Assembly (NCBI GenBank): GCA_937960645.1
Contig: CALGPJ010000008.1
Coordinates: forward strand, 1-55,516
DNA length: 55,516 nucleotides
DNA from: an uncultured Spirochaetia bacterium
GTDB lineage: Bacteria > Spirochaetota > Spirochaetia > JABEVK01
Reading direction: 5' to 3'
The notes under the pieces were generated by a model that saw only the letters and a program-made list of their open reading frames with translations, searched no databases and was not told the origin of the DNA. The position numbers and the translations under genes were made by a program. This document shows positions 9,196 through 17,301 of this stretch, in pieces (position 1 is the stretch's first letter; each line of letters starts with the position of its first letter).

Positions 9196-9634
9196 GCCTT
9201 TTGTCCTGATGGTTCGAGATAAAAAATTCGTAGATTTCTTTATCTTGTTGACAAAAACAGGGAATCCATTTCAGGACTTGCCTGATCCTCAACTCTCTTG
9301 AATTTTGAAATATTTCCGATGCATGATAGGCGAGGAAAAAACGTTGTTCGAAACAAAGGGGACACACTCGTTGGTGGTGTGACAAAAAGGAATGAATAAT
9401 TTCTTGATAGTTGGGTGATTTGAAAAAGCCTCTGGAAGTTTCGACTTTTTTTCCTTGTAGCCGATATATGGGCAGATAGTCGGCGGCGTAAAGGTTATTG
9501 TCCAAAAAAATAAATTCCTTCATGTTCGAGAAATAAACCCTGGGATGTGCCAGGCGCAAATAATGGGAAAACTTCATCAGAGGATCGGACTCGATTCGGG
9601 TCTCCACATTGTCCAGGTAAAACTTAAAGTTCAT
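9188..9634 (-). CDS. Degenerate [2Fe-2S] small subunit (XdhC/CoxS-like), plant-type cluster lost
   Basis: A 148-residue protein that aligns in layout with small subunits of molybdenum hydroxylases: N-terminal ferredoxin-like strands, the YRLQGKKVET strand pair, then a helical domain. The helical domain keeps C91-x2-C94 and C126-x-C128, the pattern that holds the cluster nearest the molybdenum site. Residues 1-90 contain no cysteine at all, so the four ligands of the plant-ferredoxin-type cluster are gone. A clear AGGAGG six bases before the ATG and the tight overlap with both neighbours suggest it is still translated. The family call is from pattern reading and needs a profile search. Confidence 0.6.
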   Translation of the reverse strand: MNFKFYLDNVETRIESDPLMKFSHYLRLAHPRVYFSNMKEFIFLDNNLYAADYLPIYRLQGKKVETSRGFFKSPNYQEIIHSFLSHHQRVCPLCFEQRFFLAYHASEIFQNSRELRIRQVLKWIPCFCQQDKEIYEFFISNHQDKRHG

Positions 9635-11525
9635 GTCCGTCCTCCTGGATTAAACCCGCCTGCCATTTGGGGTTGGCCATTTTGCAGGCTTGAATGAGAG
9701 CGGCGGGTAAGGCAGTCCAAAGCAGGCTCTGTACGCTCTTTTTTTCTTTCTTGTGGAGGTTTTCCGGCAACAATCGGATAACAACATTTTCTAAATCCAA
9801 ATCCAAGGATAACCATGTCAGAATATGCCAAAGATTCCGATGGAGGATTTTCAAGACCTCCGACGGGCTTTCAAAAAGGACTCCCTCCGTCGCAACACAA
9901 AGCTGTAAAAGAGAAAATTTTTGAAAAGCGGTATCCCATTCGACTCGAACGAAAATCAAATAAGGAAAAGAAGAAAGGTAGGGCTGTCCTTGTAATTTGA
10001 CACTATCCCACAGTTTGGATTTGGGGCGTCGGAAGATGGCATTTTGAAATATGCGTCCTCGTGATGTCCTCTTTTTTTTGAGAACGCTTTTGTAAGCGTG
10101 TTGAATCAGTCTCGGCAAAATTTCGAACGATCTCCCTATCAAACAAGGGCCGGGGTTGGAAGCGCTGAAATCGAACCATTGCTCGGTTTGTAAACGAACC
10201 TCCCCCAACGCAGGCGCTGATTGTTTGATGGTATCCAGGATTTCGGCGCTCAAGGGCAGGGGGATGTCAATTTTTAAGGTTTTATCTCTGGGAAGCAGGG
10301 CCACGCGGATCGAACAGGAAGTGAGGGCGGTTTCTACAAATCCGGAATTATGATAGCCCGCCGCCATACCCGAACCATAATTATTCCTCAGGGTCGATTT
10401 AGTCGCGATTTTGTCGTTGGCCCACCACCGCCGCCAGTAAATTTCCGAATTGATTCGTTCTGCCAGGGCAGCAAAAGTATTTGGCAGTGTGAGCGACGGG
10501 TCGTAGTCAGCAGGTGCAATTTTTTTTGCAATTGCCAGTCGGATTCGATTGACGATGAGGGTTGCAGCCGATTCGGCCCAGGCAAAGGGTGGCAGTCGGG
10601 GTACCGAGTGAGTTTCCAAACACCATGCCTCCAACCAAAAGTCGCTGTCCGGCAGCATCTGGACAAAGGTATATAAAAACCGGGCTGTCAATTCCGACAC
10701 GAAGGGCCCCTTGAATCCGTTGTCCATTCTGGCATGCATATTGAAGGTCTTGATTTCACCCCGGGGATTGTGCTCCAACGATATGTCAACTTGAAGGCTG
10801 GGGGCGCGGCAAGGCCAGGCCTGGAGAAAATCTCGATCAACCAAAAAACGGACAGGTGCTCGTGTGTGCAAGGCCAATATGCCTGCATAAAGACTTCCCA
10901 CAATCAAAAATGGGGACATGAGGGTGGAAGGCGCCTGATTCTCCGGAACTTGAAAAAAGATGTTTTCATCGGGGATACCCAAAACTCGGGATGCGTTCTC
11001 GGCAAACAGGTATGGCCAGGGACCATAAACCTGGACATAGAGTTTGTCCTGGTGATACCAGGCCCAGATTTCGTTGGGATACAGGTTAAGAATGTCCCGG
11101 CCTTCCAAAGAAACCGAATAGGTCATGTTGAGTAAGTCTTCCGTGGCGGTGGTTTGAGATTTTTTCGAGTAGGTTTGGCGGTACAACACCTCGGAGCTTT
11201 GATTCCATTGTTTCACAGGATAAGGAGCGATAACGGGAGAAACCGATTCTTGTGTATGACACAGCTCCTCGGGATCATAGGAATAGGCGAGAGCGATACC
11301 CTGGTTGGGCCATTGCAAAAGTTGATCTGCCAATACGGGTAAGCGTGATTGGTAGATTTGAAGCCAACGGTTGGCCGGCAAATCCTCGGGAAAAAGGATC
11401 TCGATGTCACGATTGTTCTGATTGATTCTGTAACCACGGATGACACCGGCTTGCTGAGGAGCGATGAGCAATTTGCCCCAGATGACTTTGTTTTCCGTAG
11501 AAAGGACGGATGACCAGTCAACCAT
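9624..11525 (-). CDS. Degenerate molybdopterin-subunit-like protein (XdhA/CoxL-like)
   Basis: A 633-residue protein, shorter than the usual 750-800. The N-terminal hammerhead region is recognisable (LPVLADQLLQWPNQGIALAY), followed by a stretch like the first molybdopterin-binding domain (IWAWYHQDKLYVQVYGPWPY, then ASRVLGIPDENIFFQVP). Where the family has the glycine-rich GGGFGGK loop this protein has NQAPSTLMSPF; the GQG loop is not seen, and the C-terminal GxGEP with the catalytic glutamate is replaced by SLLWTALPAALIQAC. A normal molybdenum active site therefore looks impossible. It overlaps degT by eight bases and the small subunit by 11. No premature stop is present, arguing against a pseudogene. 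Confidence 0.6.
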   Translation of the reverse strand: MVDWSSVLSTENKVIWGKLLIAPQQAGVIRGYRINQNNRDIEILFPEDLPANRWLQIYQSRLPVLADQLLQWPNQGIALAYSYDPEELCHTQESVSPVIAPYPVKQWNQSSEVLYRQTYSKKSQTTATEDLLNMTYSVSLEGRDILNLYPNEIWAWYHQDKLYVQVYGPWPYLFAENASRVLGIPDENIFFQVPENQAPSTLMSPFLIVGSLYAGILALHTRAPVRFLVDRDFLQAWPCRAPSLQVDISLEHNPRGEIKTFNMHARMDNGFKGPFVSELTARFLYTFVQMLPDSDFWLEAWCLETHSVPRLPPFAWAESAATLIVNRIRLAIAKKIAPADYDPSLTLPNTFAALAERINSEIYWRRWWANDKIATKSTLRNNYGSGMAAGYHNSGFVETALTSCSIRVALLPRDKTLKIDIPLPLSAEILDTIKQSAPALGEVRLQTEQWFDFSASNPGPCLIGRSFEILPRLIQHAYKSVLKKKRTSRGRIFQNAIFRRPKSKLWDSVKLQGQPYLSSFPYLIFVRVEWDTAFQKFSLLQLCVATEGVLFESPSEVLKILHRNLWHILTWLSLDLDLENVVIRLLPENLHKKEKKSVQSLLWTALPAALIQACKMANPKWQAGLIQEDGHEL

Positions 11526-12678
11526 AGATTTCTCTATGAACTTTATGTAGCCGGTCCACGACTTTTTCCGCTTCCGGCAAACCGATCCCAGGACCTATGG
11601 GCAAGGATAATTCACGCTGCCAGAGCGATTCCGCTACGGGAAATTGTTCGGGTTTCAAATTATAGCGAGTGCGCCAAAAAGTGTGGCGATGAAGGGGAAT
11701 ATAGTGAACCGAGGTGCCCACACCCAAATCGTACAGTTTTTGAATGATTCGGTCACGATCCTCGGCTCTGGGACAGAGGGCGGGAAAAAGATGCCAGGAG
11801 CAATCACCCGCATGATCGGGGAAGATCCATCCTGGAAAAGATTCGCGATGGCTTTGGTAAAACCGAGCGACTTCCTGACGCTGTTGTTTCAGGGTATGAG
11901 CCTTGCGTAGCTGTGCCCTGCCGATGGCCGCCTGAATGTCCGTCAAATTGTACTTGTAGCCAGCATCGACGATGTCGTAAAACCAGGCGGGTTGGGTGCT
12001 TTGGAATCTTTGAAAGGCATCACGGTCAATGCCATGAAGCCTCAACGTTTTTATCCGCTGAGCCACCTGGGGATTGCGCGTTACGACCATACCGCCCTCA
12101 CCGGTGGTGATGGTTTTATTAGCGTAGAAGCTGTATACCCCTATGTCGCCGAGGTCTCCGAGGTAACCATGATCGGTTGTCACCGGAAAAGCGTGGGCAC
12201 AGTCCTCGATGACTTTGACACCGCGGTCTCTGGCAGAACTCCAGAAGTCCGGATAACATGCTTGTCCACCGAAATGGACGGGAATGATGGCCCGAAGGAA
12301 GTTTGGCTTGTGAAGGATTAAATCGTCGAGGATTGAGACATCCATCATAAAGGTGTCAGGGGCGCAATCGATCAAAACCGGTTCGGCTCCCAGGTAGAGA
12401 ATGACCTCGGCAGTGGCGGTAAACGTATAGGTGGGCACGGCGACACGATCACCTTTTTGAATGTTCATTCCGAGTAAGGCTAGATGCAGACCGGCCGTAG
12501 CGCTGCTGACGGTAATCGCATAAGGCATTTGAACGAAGGCGGCAAATTCGTCTTCGAAGGCTCGGCACTCCGATCCGGTGGTAAGCCAACCGTTACGCAG
12601 AACTCGCAGGACGGCCTCCTCCTCTTCGGGCCCAAATCTGGGACGTGCATACGGGATGAAATCAGTATTCTGGCTCAT
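11518..12678 (-). CDS. DegT/DnrJ/EryC1/StrS-family sugar aminotransferase
   Basis: A 386-residue PLP enzyme that transfers an amino group to a 4-keto (or 3-keto) nucleotide sugar. The PLP lysine is K188 in YANKTITTGEGG and D159 in VIEDCAHA holds the pyridine nitrogen. The gene overlaps the capD-like dehydratase by 17 bases, so the pair probably acts in sequence: UDP-sugar 4,6-dehydration, then amination, as PglF and PglE do in UDP-bacillosamine synthesis. The acetyltransferase and glycosyltransferases that would complete such a pathway are not in the window. Confidence 0.85.
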   Translation of the reverse strand: MSQNTDFIPYARPRFGPEEEEAVLRVLRNGWLTTGSECRAFEDEFAAFVQMPYAITVSSATAGLHLALLGMNIQKGDRVAVPTYTFTATAEVILYLGAEPVLIDCAPDTFMMDVSILDDLILHKPNFLRAIIPVHFGGQACYPDFWSSARDRGVKVIEDCAHAFPVTTDHGYLGDLGDIGVYSFYANKTITTGEGGMVVTRNPQVAQRIKTLRLHGIDRDAFQRFQSTQPAWFYDIVDAGYKYNLTDIQAAIGRAQLRKAHTLKQQRQEVARFYQSHRESFPGWIFPDHAGDCSWHLFPALCPRAEDRDRIIQKLYDLGVGTSVHYIPLHRHTFWRTRYNLKPEQFPVAESLWQRELSLPIGPGIGLPEAEKVVDRLHKVHREIYG

Positions 12679-14122
12679 TTTTGTTCTCGACTGTAGGTAT
12701 ATAGAGCCTCAATGCCTGCCGCAAAATGGCGCGGTTTCGGTACATCTTTGCGTTGAACGAGTCGTAAAAACAAATAGCCCTCACCGTTTCGAGGAACTCT
12801 TCAAGGCCAACGGGGGTTCTCCGGCGTACCACACGGTTGATTCGCGGGAATTCGGTAGGGACAACGTCCTCCCAATCCTCCCATAGCTTTTCATGAAGCT
12901 TTTCTCCATCGCGAAGGCCGATGTATTCGATGGGAATGTCGCGTTCTGGGGTCTTGTTGTAAAATTGGATCATCTGTTTTGCCAATTCAAGGATCGAAAT
13001 CGGTTCTCCCATGTCCAGGAGGTAGAGCTGACCGTCTTGTCCCATCCCACCTGTTTGCAGAACCAGGCTTGCCGCTTCGGGTATAGTCATGAAAAACCGT
13101 TTGGCATCGGGATGAGTAATGGTGATGGGACCGCCCGACAGAATTTGCTGTTTGAAGAGTGGCATAATGGAGCCGCGGCTCCCGAGCACGTTGCCAAATC
13201 GAACGACCATGAAAAGAGTTTCCGATTCATGGCGATTCGCGCTCAGTACCAATTCCTCCGCGATTTTTTTTGTAGCGCCATAAACCGAGGTCGGGGAAAC
13301 CGCCTTGTCGGTGGATATCAGCACGAACCGCTGGACCTTGTTTTTTTGAGCGGCCTCGACGAGGTGGGCGGTCGTCCATACGTTGTTGATGACGCATTCG
13401 ACAGGATTCTGCTCCATGAGGGGGACGTGTTTGTGTGCGGCAGTGTGAAAAACAACATGGGCCTTGAGCCTTTGCATCAGGAAAAAAATCCAGTCCCGAT
13501 CGCGAAGATCTCCGATGATAGGAACGATCATCGCTTTCTCTCCGACGCCCTCCTTTTGTAACAGGCGCAGTTCTTTATCAATGTTGTAGATGCTGTTTTC
13601 ACCGTGCCCCAGGAGGTAGAGCCTTTCCGCTCCCCCCGAGAGCAGTTGCCGAGCGAGCTCGCTTCCGATGGAACCGCCGGCACCCGTAATCAAAACGCGC
13701 TTGCCCCGGAGATATGCGAGGCTTTGCTTCAGATTGATACGAACGGGGTTTCTTCCCAAAAGGTCTTGTGGGTCCAGTTCACGGGTTAAAACGAGGTGCG
13801 CCTCGCCATCGATGATCTGATTTAGGCTGGGAAGGATTCGAATGGTAAGTCCCGGGTTTTGTTTGAGAGCCTGGACGATATCCTGGAGTTGCCCCTTGGT
13901 TGCCGAAGGAATGGCAATGACCGCAAGATCGGCCTCTACCCAATGAGCTGTAGAATCGATGGGTCCCAGAACATCGATGCCTTCCGCTAGTGTGCCAATT
14001 TTTCGGGGATCGTCGTCCAGAAAGGCAACCACCCTCCCCTTATTCGGTTTTTGTGCATATTCTCTGGCGAGGGCTCGGCCGGCCATACCGGCGCCGACGA
14101 TGATGACGCGGGGCACCTTCAT
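12662..14122 (-). CDS. CapD/FlaA1-type nucleotide-sugar 4,6-dehydratase, no membrane domain
   Basis: A 486-residue protein. Residues 1-130 form a Rossmann domain (VIIVGAGMAGRALA), followed by a second, catalytic Rossmann domain with the ITGAGGSIGSELARQL dinucleotide loop and an SDR-type active site, STDKAV then SVYGATKK. Long relatives such as PglF and WbpM carry four N-terminal transmembrane helices; here the protein begins directly at the cytoplasmic Rossmann domain, so it should be soluble. The likely reaction is UDP-GlcNAc to UDP-4-keto-6-deoxy-GlcNAc. Its ATG overlaps the stop of the NusG paralogue (ATGA). Confidence 0.85.
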   Translation of the reverse strand: MKVPRVIIVGAGMAGRALAREYAQKPNKGRVVAFLDDDPRKIGTLAEGIDVLGPIDSTAHWVEADLAVIAIPSATKGQLQDIVQALKQNPGLTIRILPSLNQIIDGEAHLVLTRELDPQDLLGRNPVRINLKQSLAYLRGKRVLITGAGGSIGSELARQLLSGGAERLYLLGHGENSIYNIDKELRLLQKEGVGEKAMIVPIIGDLRDRDWIFFLMQRLKAHVVFHTAAHKHVPLMEQNPVECVINNVWTTAHLVEAAQKNKVQRFVLISTDKAVSPTSVYGATKKIAEELVLSANRHESETLFMVVRFGNVLGSRGSIMPLFKQQILSGGPITITHPDAKRFFMTIPEAASLVLQTGGMGQDGQLYLLDMGEPISILELAKQMIQFYNKTPERDIPIEYIGLRDGEKLHEKLWEDWEDVVPTEFPRINRVVRRRTPVGLEEFLETVRAICFYDSFNAKMYRNRAILRQALRLYIPTVENKNEPEY

Positions 14123-14640
14123 GATCGTAGACTCTCTATCAATTCAAAAGCTAGATCGATTTGGAAATCGTTCCCGTTGAATTCGATACAGATGCGCGCC
14201 CTTTGTTTGCGCCGATCGACCTTGATGATTTTTCCTTCCAAACCCATGAGGGGGCCGTCGACTACCTTTATTTTCTGAGATTCTTCGAAGGTGACAAGGC
14301 TGGGACGGATAACCTCTCCGAATTGCAAGAACCTCCTTAGCGTTTCGACATCACGGGGACTCAGGGGGACAGGGAAATCTTGCATTTTGATAAACCATAT
14401 CGTTGGGTAAAAACTTTTAATCTCCTTGTAAAGTGTGGGGCTGAGATCCGTAGTTTCGAGAAAAATGTAGCCGGGGAACAGGGGACAGAGTTCACGAACA
14501 ACCTTGCCGCTTTTCCTGATGAATAATTCCCTGCGGGGAAGAAAAAGTCTCGCTTCGAATCTTTCGAGTTTAGGTCCGATGGTCACAAGGGCCTTTTCCT
14601 CGTTTCGGGGCCTGGACCCGAGGGCAAAATAATTCTGCAT
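14119..14640 (-). CDS. NusG paralogue (RfaH/LoaP/UpxY-type antiterminator)
   Basis: A 173-residue protein with an NGN domain starting MQNYFALGSRP and a C-terminal KOW domain (VKVVDGPLMGLEGKIIKVD). Specialised NusG paralogues bind RNA polymerase and keep it elongating through long surface-polysaccharide or secondary-metabolite operons. Its place as first gene before capD- and degT-like genes fits that use better than housekeeping NusG, which normally sits with secE and rplK. If so, its target may be its own 12-kb operon, including dnaE and recG. The promoter prediction puts transcription start almost at the ATG. Confidence 0.75.
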   Translation of the reverse strand: MQNYFALGSRPRNEEKALVTIGPKLERFEARLFLPRRELFIRKSGKVVRELCPLFPGYIFLETTDLSPTLYKEIKSFYPTIWFIKMQDFPVPLSPRDVETLRRFLQFGEVIRPSLVTFEESQKIKVVDGPLMGLEGKIIKVDRRKQRARICIEFNGNDFQIDLAFELIESLRS

Positions 14641-14648
14641 TTTGTGTC

Positions 14649-14677
14649 ATCCTAGAATGCATCTCTTGGCACGTCAA
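14649..14677 (-). promoter_or_regulatory. Promoter of the nusG-like operon, near-leaderless
   Basis: On the minus strand, TTGACG (14672-14677) and TAGGAT (14649-14654) are separated by exactly 17 bp. The -10 ends eight bases before the ATG at 14640, so transcription would start at or within about two bases of the start codon. AGGA inside the -10 could also be read as a weak ribosome-binding site if transcription starts further up. Confidence 0.5.
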
Positions 14678-14694
14678 GGATATTTGCCGATAAA
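14666..14694 (+). promoter_or_regulatory. Divergent promoter of the secreted-protein gene, near-leaderless
   Basis: TTGGCA (14666-14671) and GATAAA (14689-14694) are 17 bp apart, and the -10 ends five bases before the ATG at 14700. No Shine-Dalgarno sequence lies close to the start. The -35 abuts the minus-strand -35 at 14672-14677, so the two divergent promoters are back to back in a 59-bp gap. Confidence 0.5.
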
Positions 14695-14699
14695 ACAGT

Positions 14700-15191
14700 A
14701 TGAGAAGAATACTCCTGATATCGGTATTTTGGGGCTCGATGGCAGCGAGTCTCCATGCGGGAACTTTCATGATCGTTGTGGCAGAACAACGCCCGGAAAG
14801 TCAGACCAAACAAGCCGTCGACCTGTTGCGGCAAGTCATCATCGACCGAATTTTCGATACCCTTTTCGAGAATGGTCACATCGCCTTCGATATGCCTCCA
14901 GCTTCCATCAATGGCTGGACCGCCGAGTGGCGCTTATCGCACGTTCAGGAGGCCCGGCGCTATGGGGCCAACCGAATCGTGGTGATACGGATCGAGTGGG
15001 AGGAGAAGCGCAGGGATGCCTGGGATATCAAATCCCTTCATTGGGCCATCCTGGATGCTCGTAACCGTATCGAGCTGGCCTCCGGTACTCTGAATATCAC
15101 TTTTCTCAAGGAAAACGAAACTGAGTTGACAGCAAGTCAGCGTATTGCCGAGGAGTTACTCAAGGGATTCGGTGTGGGGCTTAGTCAGTGA
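14700..15191 (+). CDS. Secreted protein of unknown function
   Basis: A 163-residue protein with a signal peptide (MRRILLISVFWGSMAASLHA, cleavage before GTF), so it is exported to the periplasm or beyond; no lipobox cysteine is seen. The mature part alternates helices and strands, including YGANRIVVIRIEWEEKRRD and IELASGTLNITFL, reminiscent of small periplasmic proteins that bind peptidoglycan-associated partners, but no family is recognised. Its 3' end overlaps the K+ channel gene by 36 bases on the opposite strand. Confidence 0.65.
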   Translation: MRRILLISVFWGSMAASLHAGTFMIVVAEQRPESQTKQAVDLLRQVIIDRIFDTLFENGHIAFDMPPASINGWTAEWRLSHVQEARRYGANRIVVIRIEWEEKRRDAWDIKSLHWAILDARNRIELASGTLNITFLKENETELTASQRIAEELLKGFGVGLSQ

Positions 15192-15911
15192 ACGGCTCCT
15201 TTTTCGCTTTTTGCGCGACCACTCCACAGCGATGATGCTGGATGGCACGGCGATGAGGCCATAACCTAACACCATGAGTACCCCCGTGATGAACTTTCCC
15301 AGGGGTGTTTGCGGGGTAATATCGCCGTAACCGACTGTGGTGAGCGTGACAATGGCCCAGTAGATGCCGGTCGGAATGTCATGAAAACCATTTGATGGCC
15401 CCTCGATCACGAAGAGCAAGGTCCCTGTAATGACGCAAACGATGAACAGGGCAAGAACGAAGATGACTATCCGCGGCAGGCTTTTTTTCAAAATGCGGTA
15501 GATTTTTCGGGACTCCCCCATAAAACGGGTTATTTTGAATACTTGAAACACCCGCAAAAGGCGAATCAGACGTACAATACTCAAATAGGACAAATCTATG
15601 AAAAACAGACTGGTATAAGTCGGGATGATGGACAGAACGTCGATAAGACCTAAAAAACTTGAAATATAGCGCAGGGGTTTTGTGCTGCTCCAAATGCGTA
15701 AAATGTATTCGACGGTAAAAATGATCGTGATGGTCCAATCAATGATCCGAAATCCCAAAGCAAAGTTTTTTTGAATGTCTTTGACCGATTCCAAAATAAA
15801 TCCCATCATACTGACGACTACGGTCAAAAGGATGAATGCTTCGAACAGCTTGTTGCCCGGGTGTTTCTTGTTCCAGATGAGTTGTTGAAGATTTTCGCGA
15901 AAAGTCGCCAC
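15156..15911 (-). CDS. Voltage-gated potassium channel, six-helix type
   Basis: A 251-residue inner-membrane channel subunit. It has S1-S4 as a voltage sensor, with S4 at 113-129 carrying arginines at three-residue spacing (R114, R117, R120), then S5, a pore loop with the K+ selectivity filter TTVGYGD (191-197) and S6. The short basic tail RKKRKRSRS ends the protein; there is no RCK or cyclic-nucleotide domain. The start is GTG at 15911, with AGGA eight bases upstream. Likely forms tetramers that set membrane potential. It is a single-gene unit. Confidence 0.9.
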   Translation of the reverse strand: MATFRENLQQLIWNKKHPGNKLFEAFILLTVVVSMMGFILESVKDIQKNFALGFRIIDWTITIIFTVEYILRIWSSTKPLRYISSFLGLIDVLSIIPTYTSLFFIDLSYLSIVRLIRLLRVFQVFKITRFMGESRKIYRILKKSLPRIVIFVLALFIVCVITGTLLFVIEGPSNGFHDIPTGIYWAIVTLTTVGYGDITPQTPLGKFITGVLMVLGYGLIAVPSSIIAVEWSRKKRKRSRSLTKPHTESLE

Positions 15912-15932
15912 TCCCTGTATCCTGCTCTATTA

Positions 15933-15959
15933 AAAATTAAATTGTTCGATTTTAATTTT
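15933..15959. repeat. AT-rich inverted repeat in the 286-bp gap between K+ channel and glycosyltransferase
   Basis: AAAATTAAA (15933-15941) and TTTAATTTT (15951-15959) are perfect complements around a nine-base loop. It lies 22 bases upstream of the K+ channel start codon, where it could act as promoter UP-like DNA or an operator. The rest of 15912-16197 shows only the -10 box of the next gene. Confidence 0.4.
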
Positions 15960-16171
15960 AGTGTAAAAATTACTCGAAAGCAAAGACGGGTGATGACTAT
16001 CGCCCTGCCGAAGCCTCCATGATCACTTCTGCGGGTCGATATAACGCTCTTGCGTCCTTTTTTAAGTTCTCGATGGTACCCGCGCCTATTCTTTTACCTA
16101 CCAGCGGAAGAAAAAATCTCTGATAATGGCCAAGAAAATGTGCTACTAACACAACACTCATAAATGGTTAT

Positions 16172-16177
16172 TATAAT
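16172..16177 (+). promoter_or_regulatory. -10 box of the glycosyltransferase gene
   Basis: Exact TATAAT, 20 bases before the ATG at 16198. Here an ordinary AGGAAGG site (16184-16190) lies between, so this gene has a short conventional leader rather than a leaderless start. No clear -35 is visible. Confidence 0.5.
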
Positions 16178-16197
16178 GATTGTAGGAAGGGCAAATA

Positions 16198-17244
16198 ATG
16201 AGAATAGGAATGTCTTGTTGCGGAGAAGGCTGGGGGCATGTGGCGCGAATGGTGGCATTCGCCCAAACGCTCAGGAAGCGTCATACCCTATTTTTATTCG
16301 CTCCGGTGGAAGTGCATTCCTTTATAAAAAAACATGTTCCCGATCTCCCTCTCTTTACTGTTCCCAGTTTGGTTTTGGAAAAGAAAGAAGACAAGATTTT
16401 ATGGTGGCCTGCCATAAAGCTCGCCATCAAAAACATGTTGAACCATCCAACGGAAAACAAACGGCTCAAGCGCTTGGCCTCCATGTTGGAGATCGAGGCG
16501 GTGATCAGCGATTATGAACCGTATCTGCCCCATGCGGCACGCGATCTGGACATTCCCATTTTGCAAATCAACCATCCGGGGATCGTTGTCAACTATTTTA
16601 ATCTCAGTTTTGACGCCATTGCGGCAAACCTCGTTGCCCCACAGATGATGGGCCCCTTCGATGAAAGAATCTTTATCAGTTTTTTCGGAGGTCATTGTGG
16701 TCCCATCATCAGAAAAGAGCTTTTGAATTATCCCATCAAACGCGGGAAAAAACTGATCCTCTCTCTGAAGAGCAGTTACCGAGAACCGGTGCTTCAAGTG
16801 TTGAAAAAATTAGGTGTCGATGATTTTGAACTCTATCCGGACCCCTCCAAAAACTATGCAAAAGATCTGGCCGAAAGCGCCGCCGTGATCACGAGCGCCG
16901 GGCATCAATCCATCTCCGAATGCATTGTTCTGGGCAAACCGATTTTTGTCATTCCCCAGCGCGGCCAATACGAACAACGATTGAATGCGCTCATGCTGCG
17001 GCTATCGGGCCGCGGTGACTTTTCGACTTTGAACGAGTTGGAAAAGGAGCTTCCACGATTCCTAAATACATTGGACTCGTATCCCAAGAAACCTTTGACC
17101 GACAATGTTGTATTCCGCACGGAGGATAGTACCGACACTGCGATAAATTACATCGAAAAATTCTTGAGCAACATTGCCGTTCGATCCTGGCGGTCTTTTT
17201 TGGGCCCGCTCGATCACTCGTTTCCCAAGGCTCAGGGCTTCTAG
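16198..17244 (+). CDS. GT-B glycosyltransferase, MurG-related
   Basis: A 348-residue two-domain glycosyltransferase. The N-terminal GEGWGHVARMVAFAQTL is the acceptor-side glycine loop, like GGTGGH in MurG, and the C-terminal ITSAGHQSISECIVLGKP and PQRGQYEQRLNALML form the nucleotide-sugar site. This matches the uncharacterised glycosyltransferase family typified by archaeal MJ1255 rather than MurG itself. Donor and acceptor are unknown. No signal peptide or membrane helix, so it acts at the cytoplasmic face. AGGAAGG is seven bases from the ATG. Confidence 0.8.
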   Translation: MRIGMSCCGEGWGHVARMVAFAQTLRKRHTLFLFAPVEVHSFIKKHVPDLPLFTVPSLVLEKKEDKILWWPAIKLAIKNMLNHPTENKRLKRLASMLEIEAVISDYEPYLPHAARDLDIPILQINHPGIVVNYFNLSFDAIAANLVAPQMMGPFDERIFISFFGGHCGPIIRKELLNYPIKRGKKLILSLKSSYREPVLQVLKKLGVDDFELYPDPSKNYAKDLAESAAVITSAGHQSISECIVLGKPIFVIPQRGQYEQRLNALMLRLSGRGDFSTLNELEKELPRFLNTLDSYPKKPLTDNVVFRTEDSTDTAINYIEKFLSNIAVRSWRSFLGPLDHSFPKAQGF

Positions 17245-17288
17245 AAAGCCAAAGTATCGCTGACTAGCACGGTGGGCTGGTCATGATT

Positions 17289-17294
17289 TATAAT
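17289..17294 (+). promoter_or_regulatory. -10 box giving a leaderless GTG start
   Basis: Exact TATAAT followed by seven bases and then the GTG at 17302. There is no Shine-Dalgarno sequence between them. No good -35 is seen at 16-18 bp. Confidence 0.5.
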
Positions 17295-17301
17295 TTGCCA
17301 G

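Noticed and set aside
8320-11525. Functional xanthine dehydrogenase
   Set aside because: Molybdenum-site motifs, catalytic Glu and plant-type cluster cysteines are not present.
14119-14640. Housekeeping NusG
   Set aside because: Not beside secE, rplK or rplA, and it heads a sugar-gene operon; a paralogue is more likely.
17236-17250. GGCTT-N5-AAGCC hairpin as a terminator after the glycosyltransferase
   Set aside because: Stem of only five base pairs, no T tract, and the stop codon falls in the loop.
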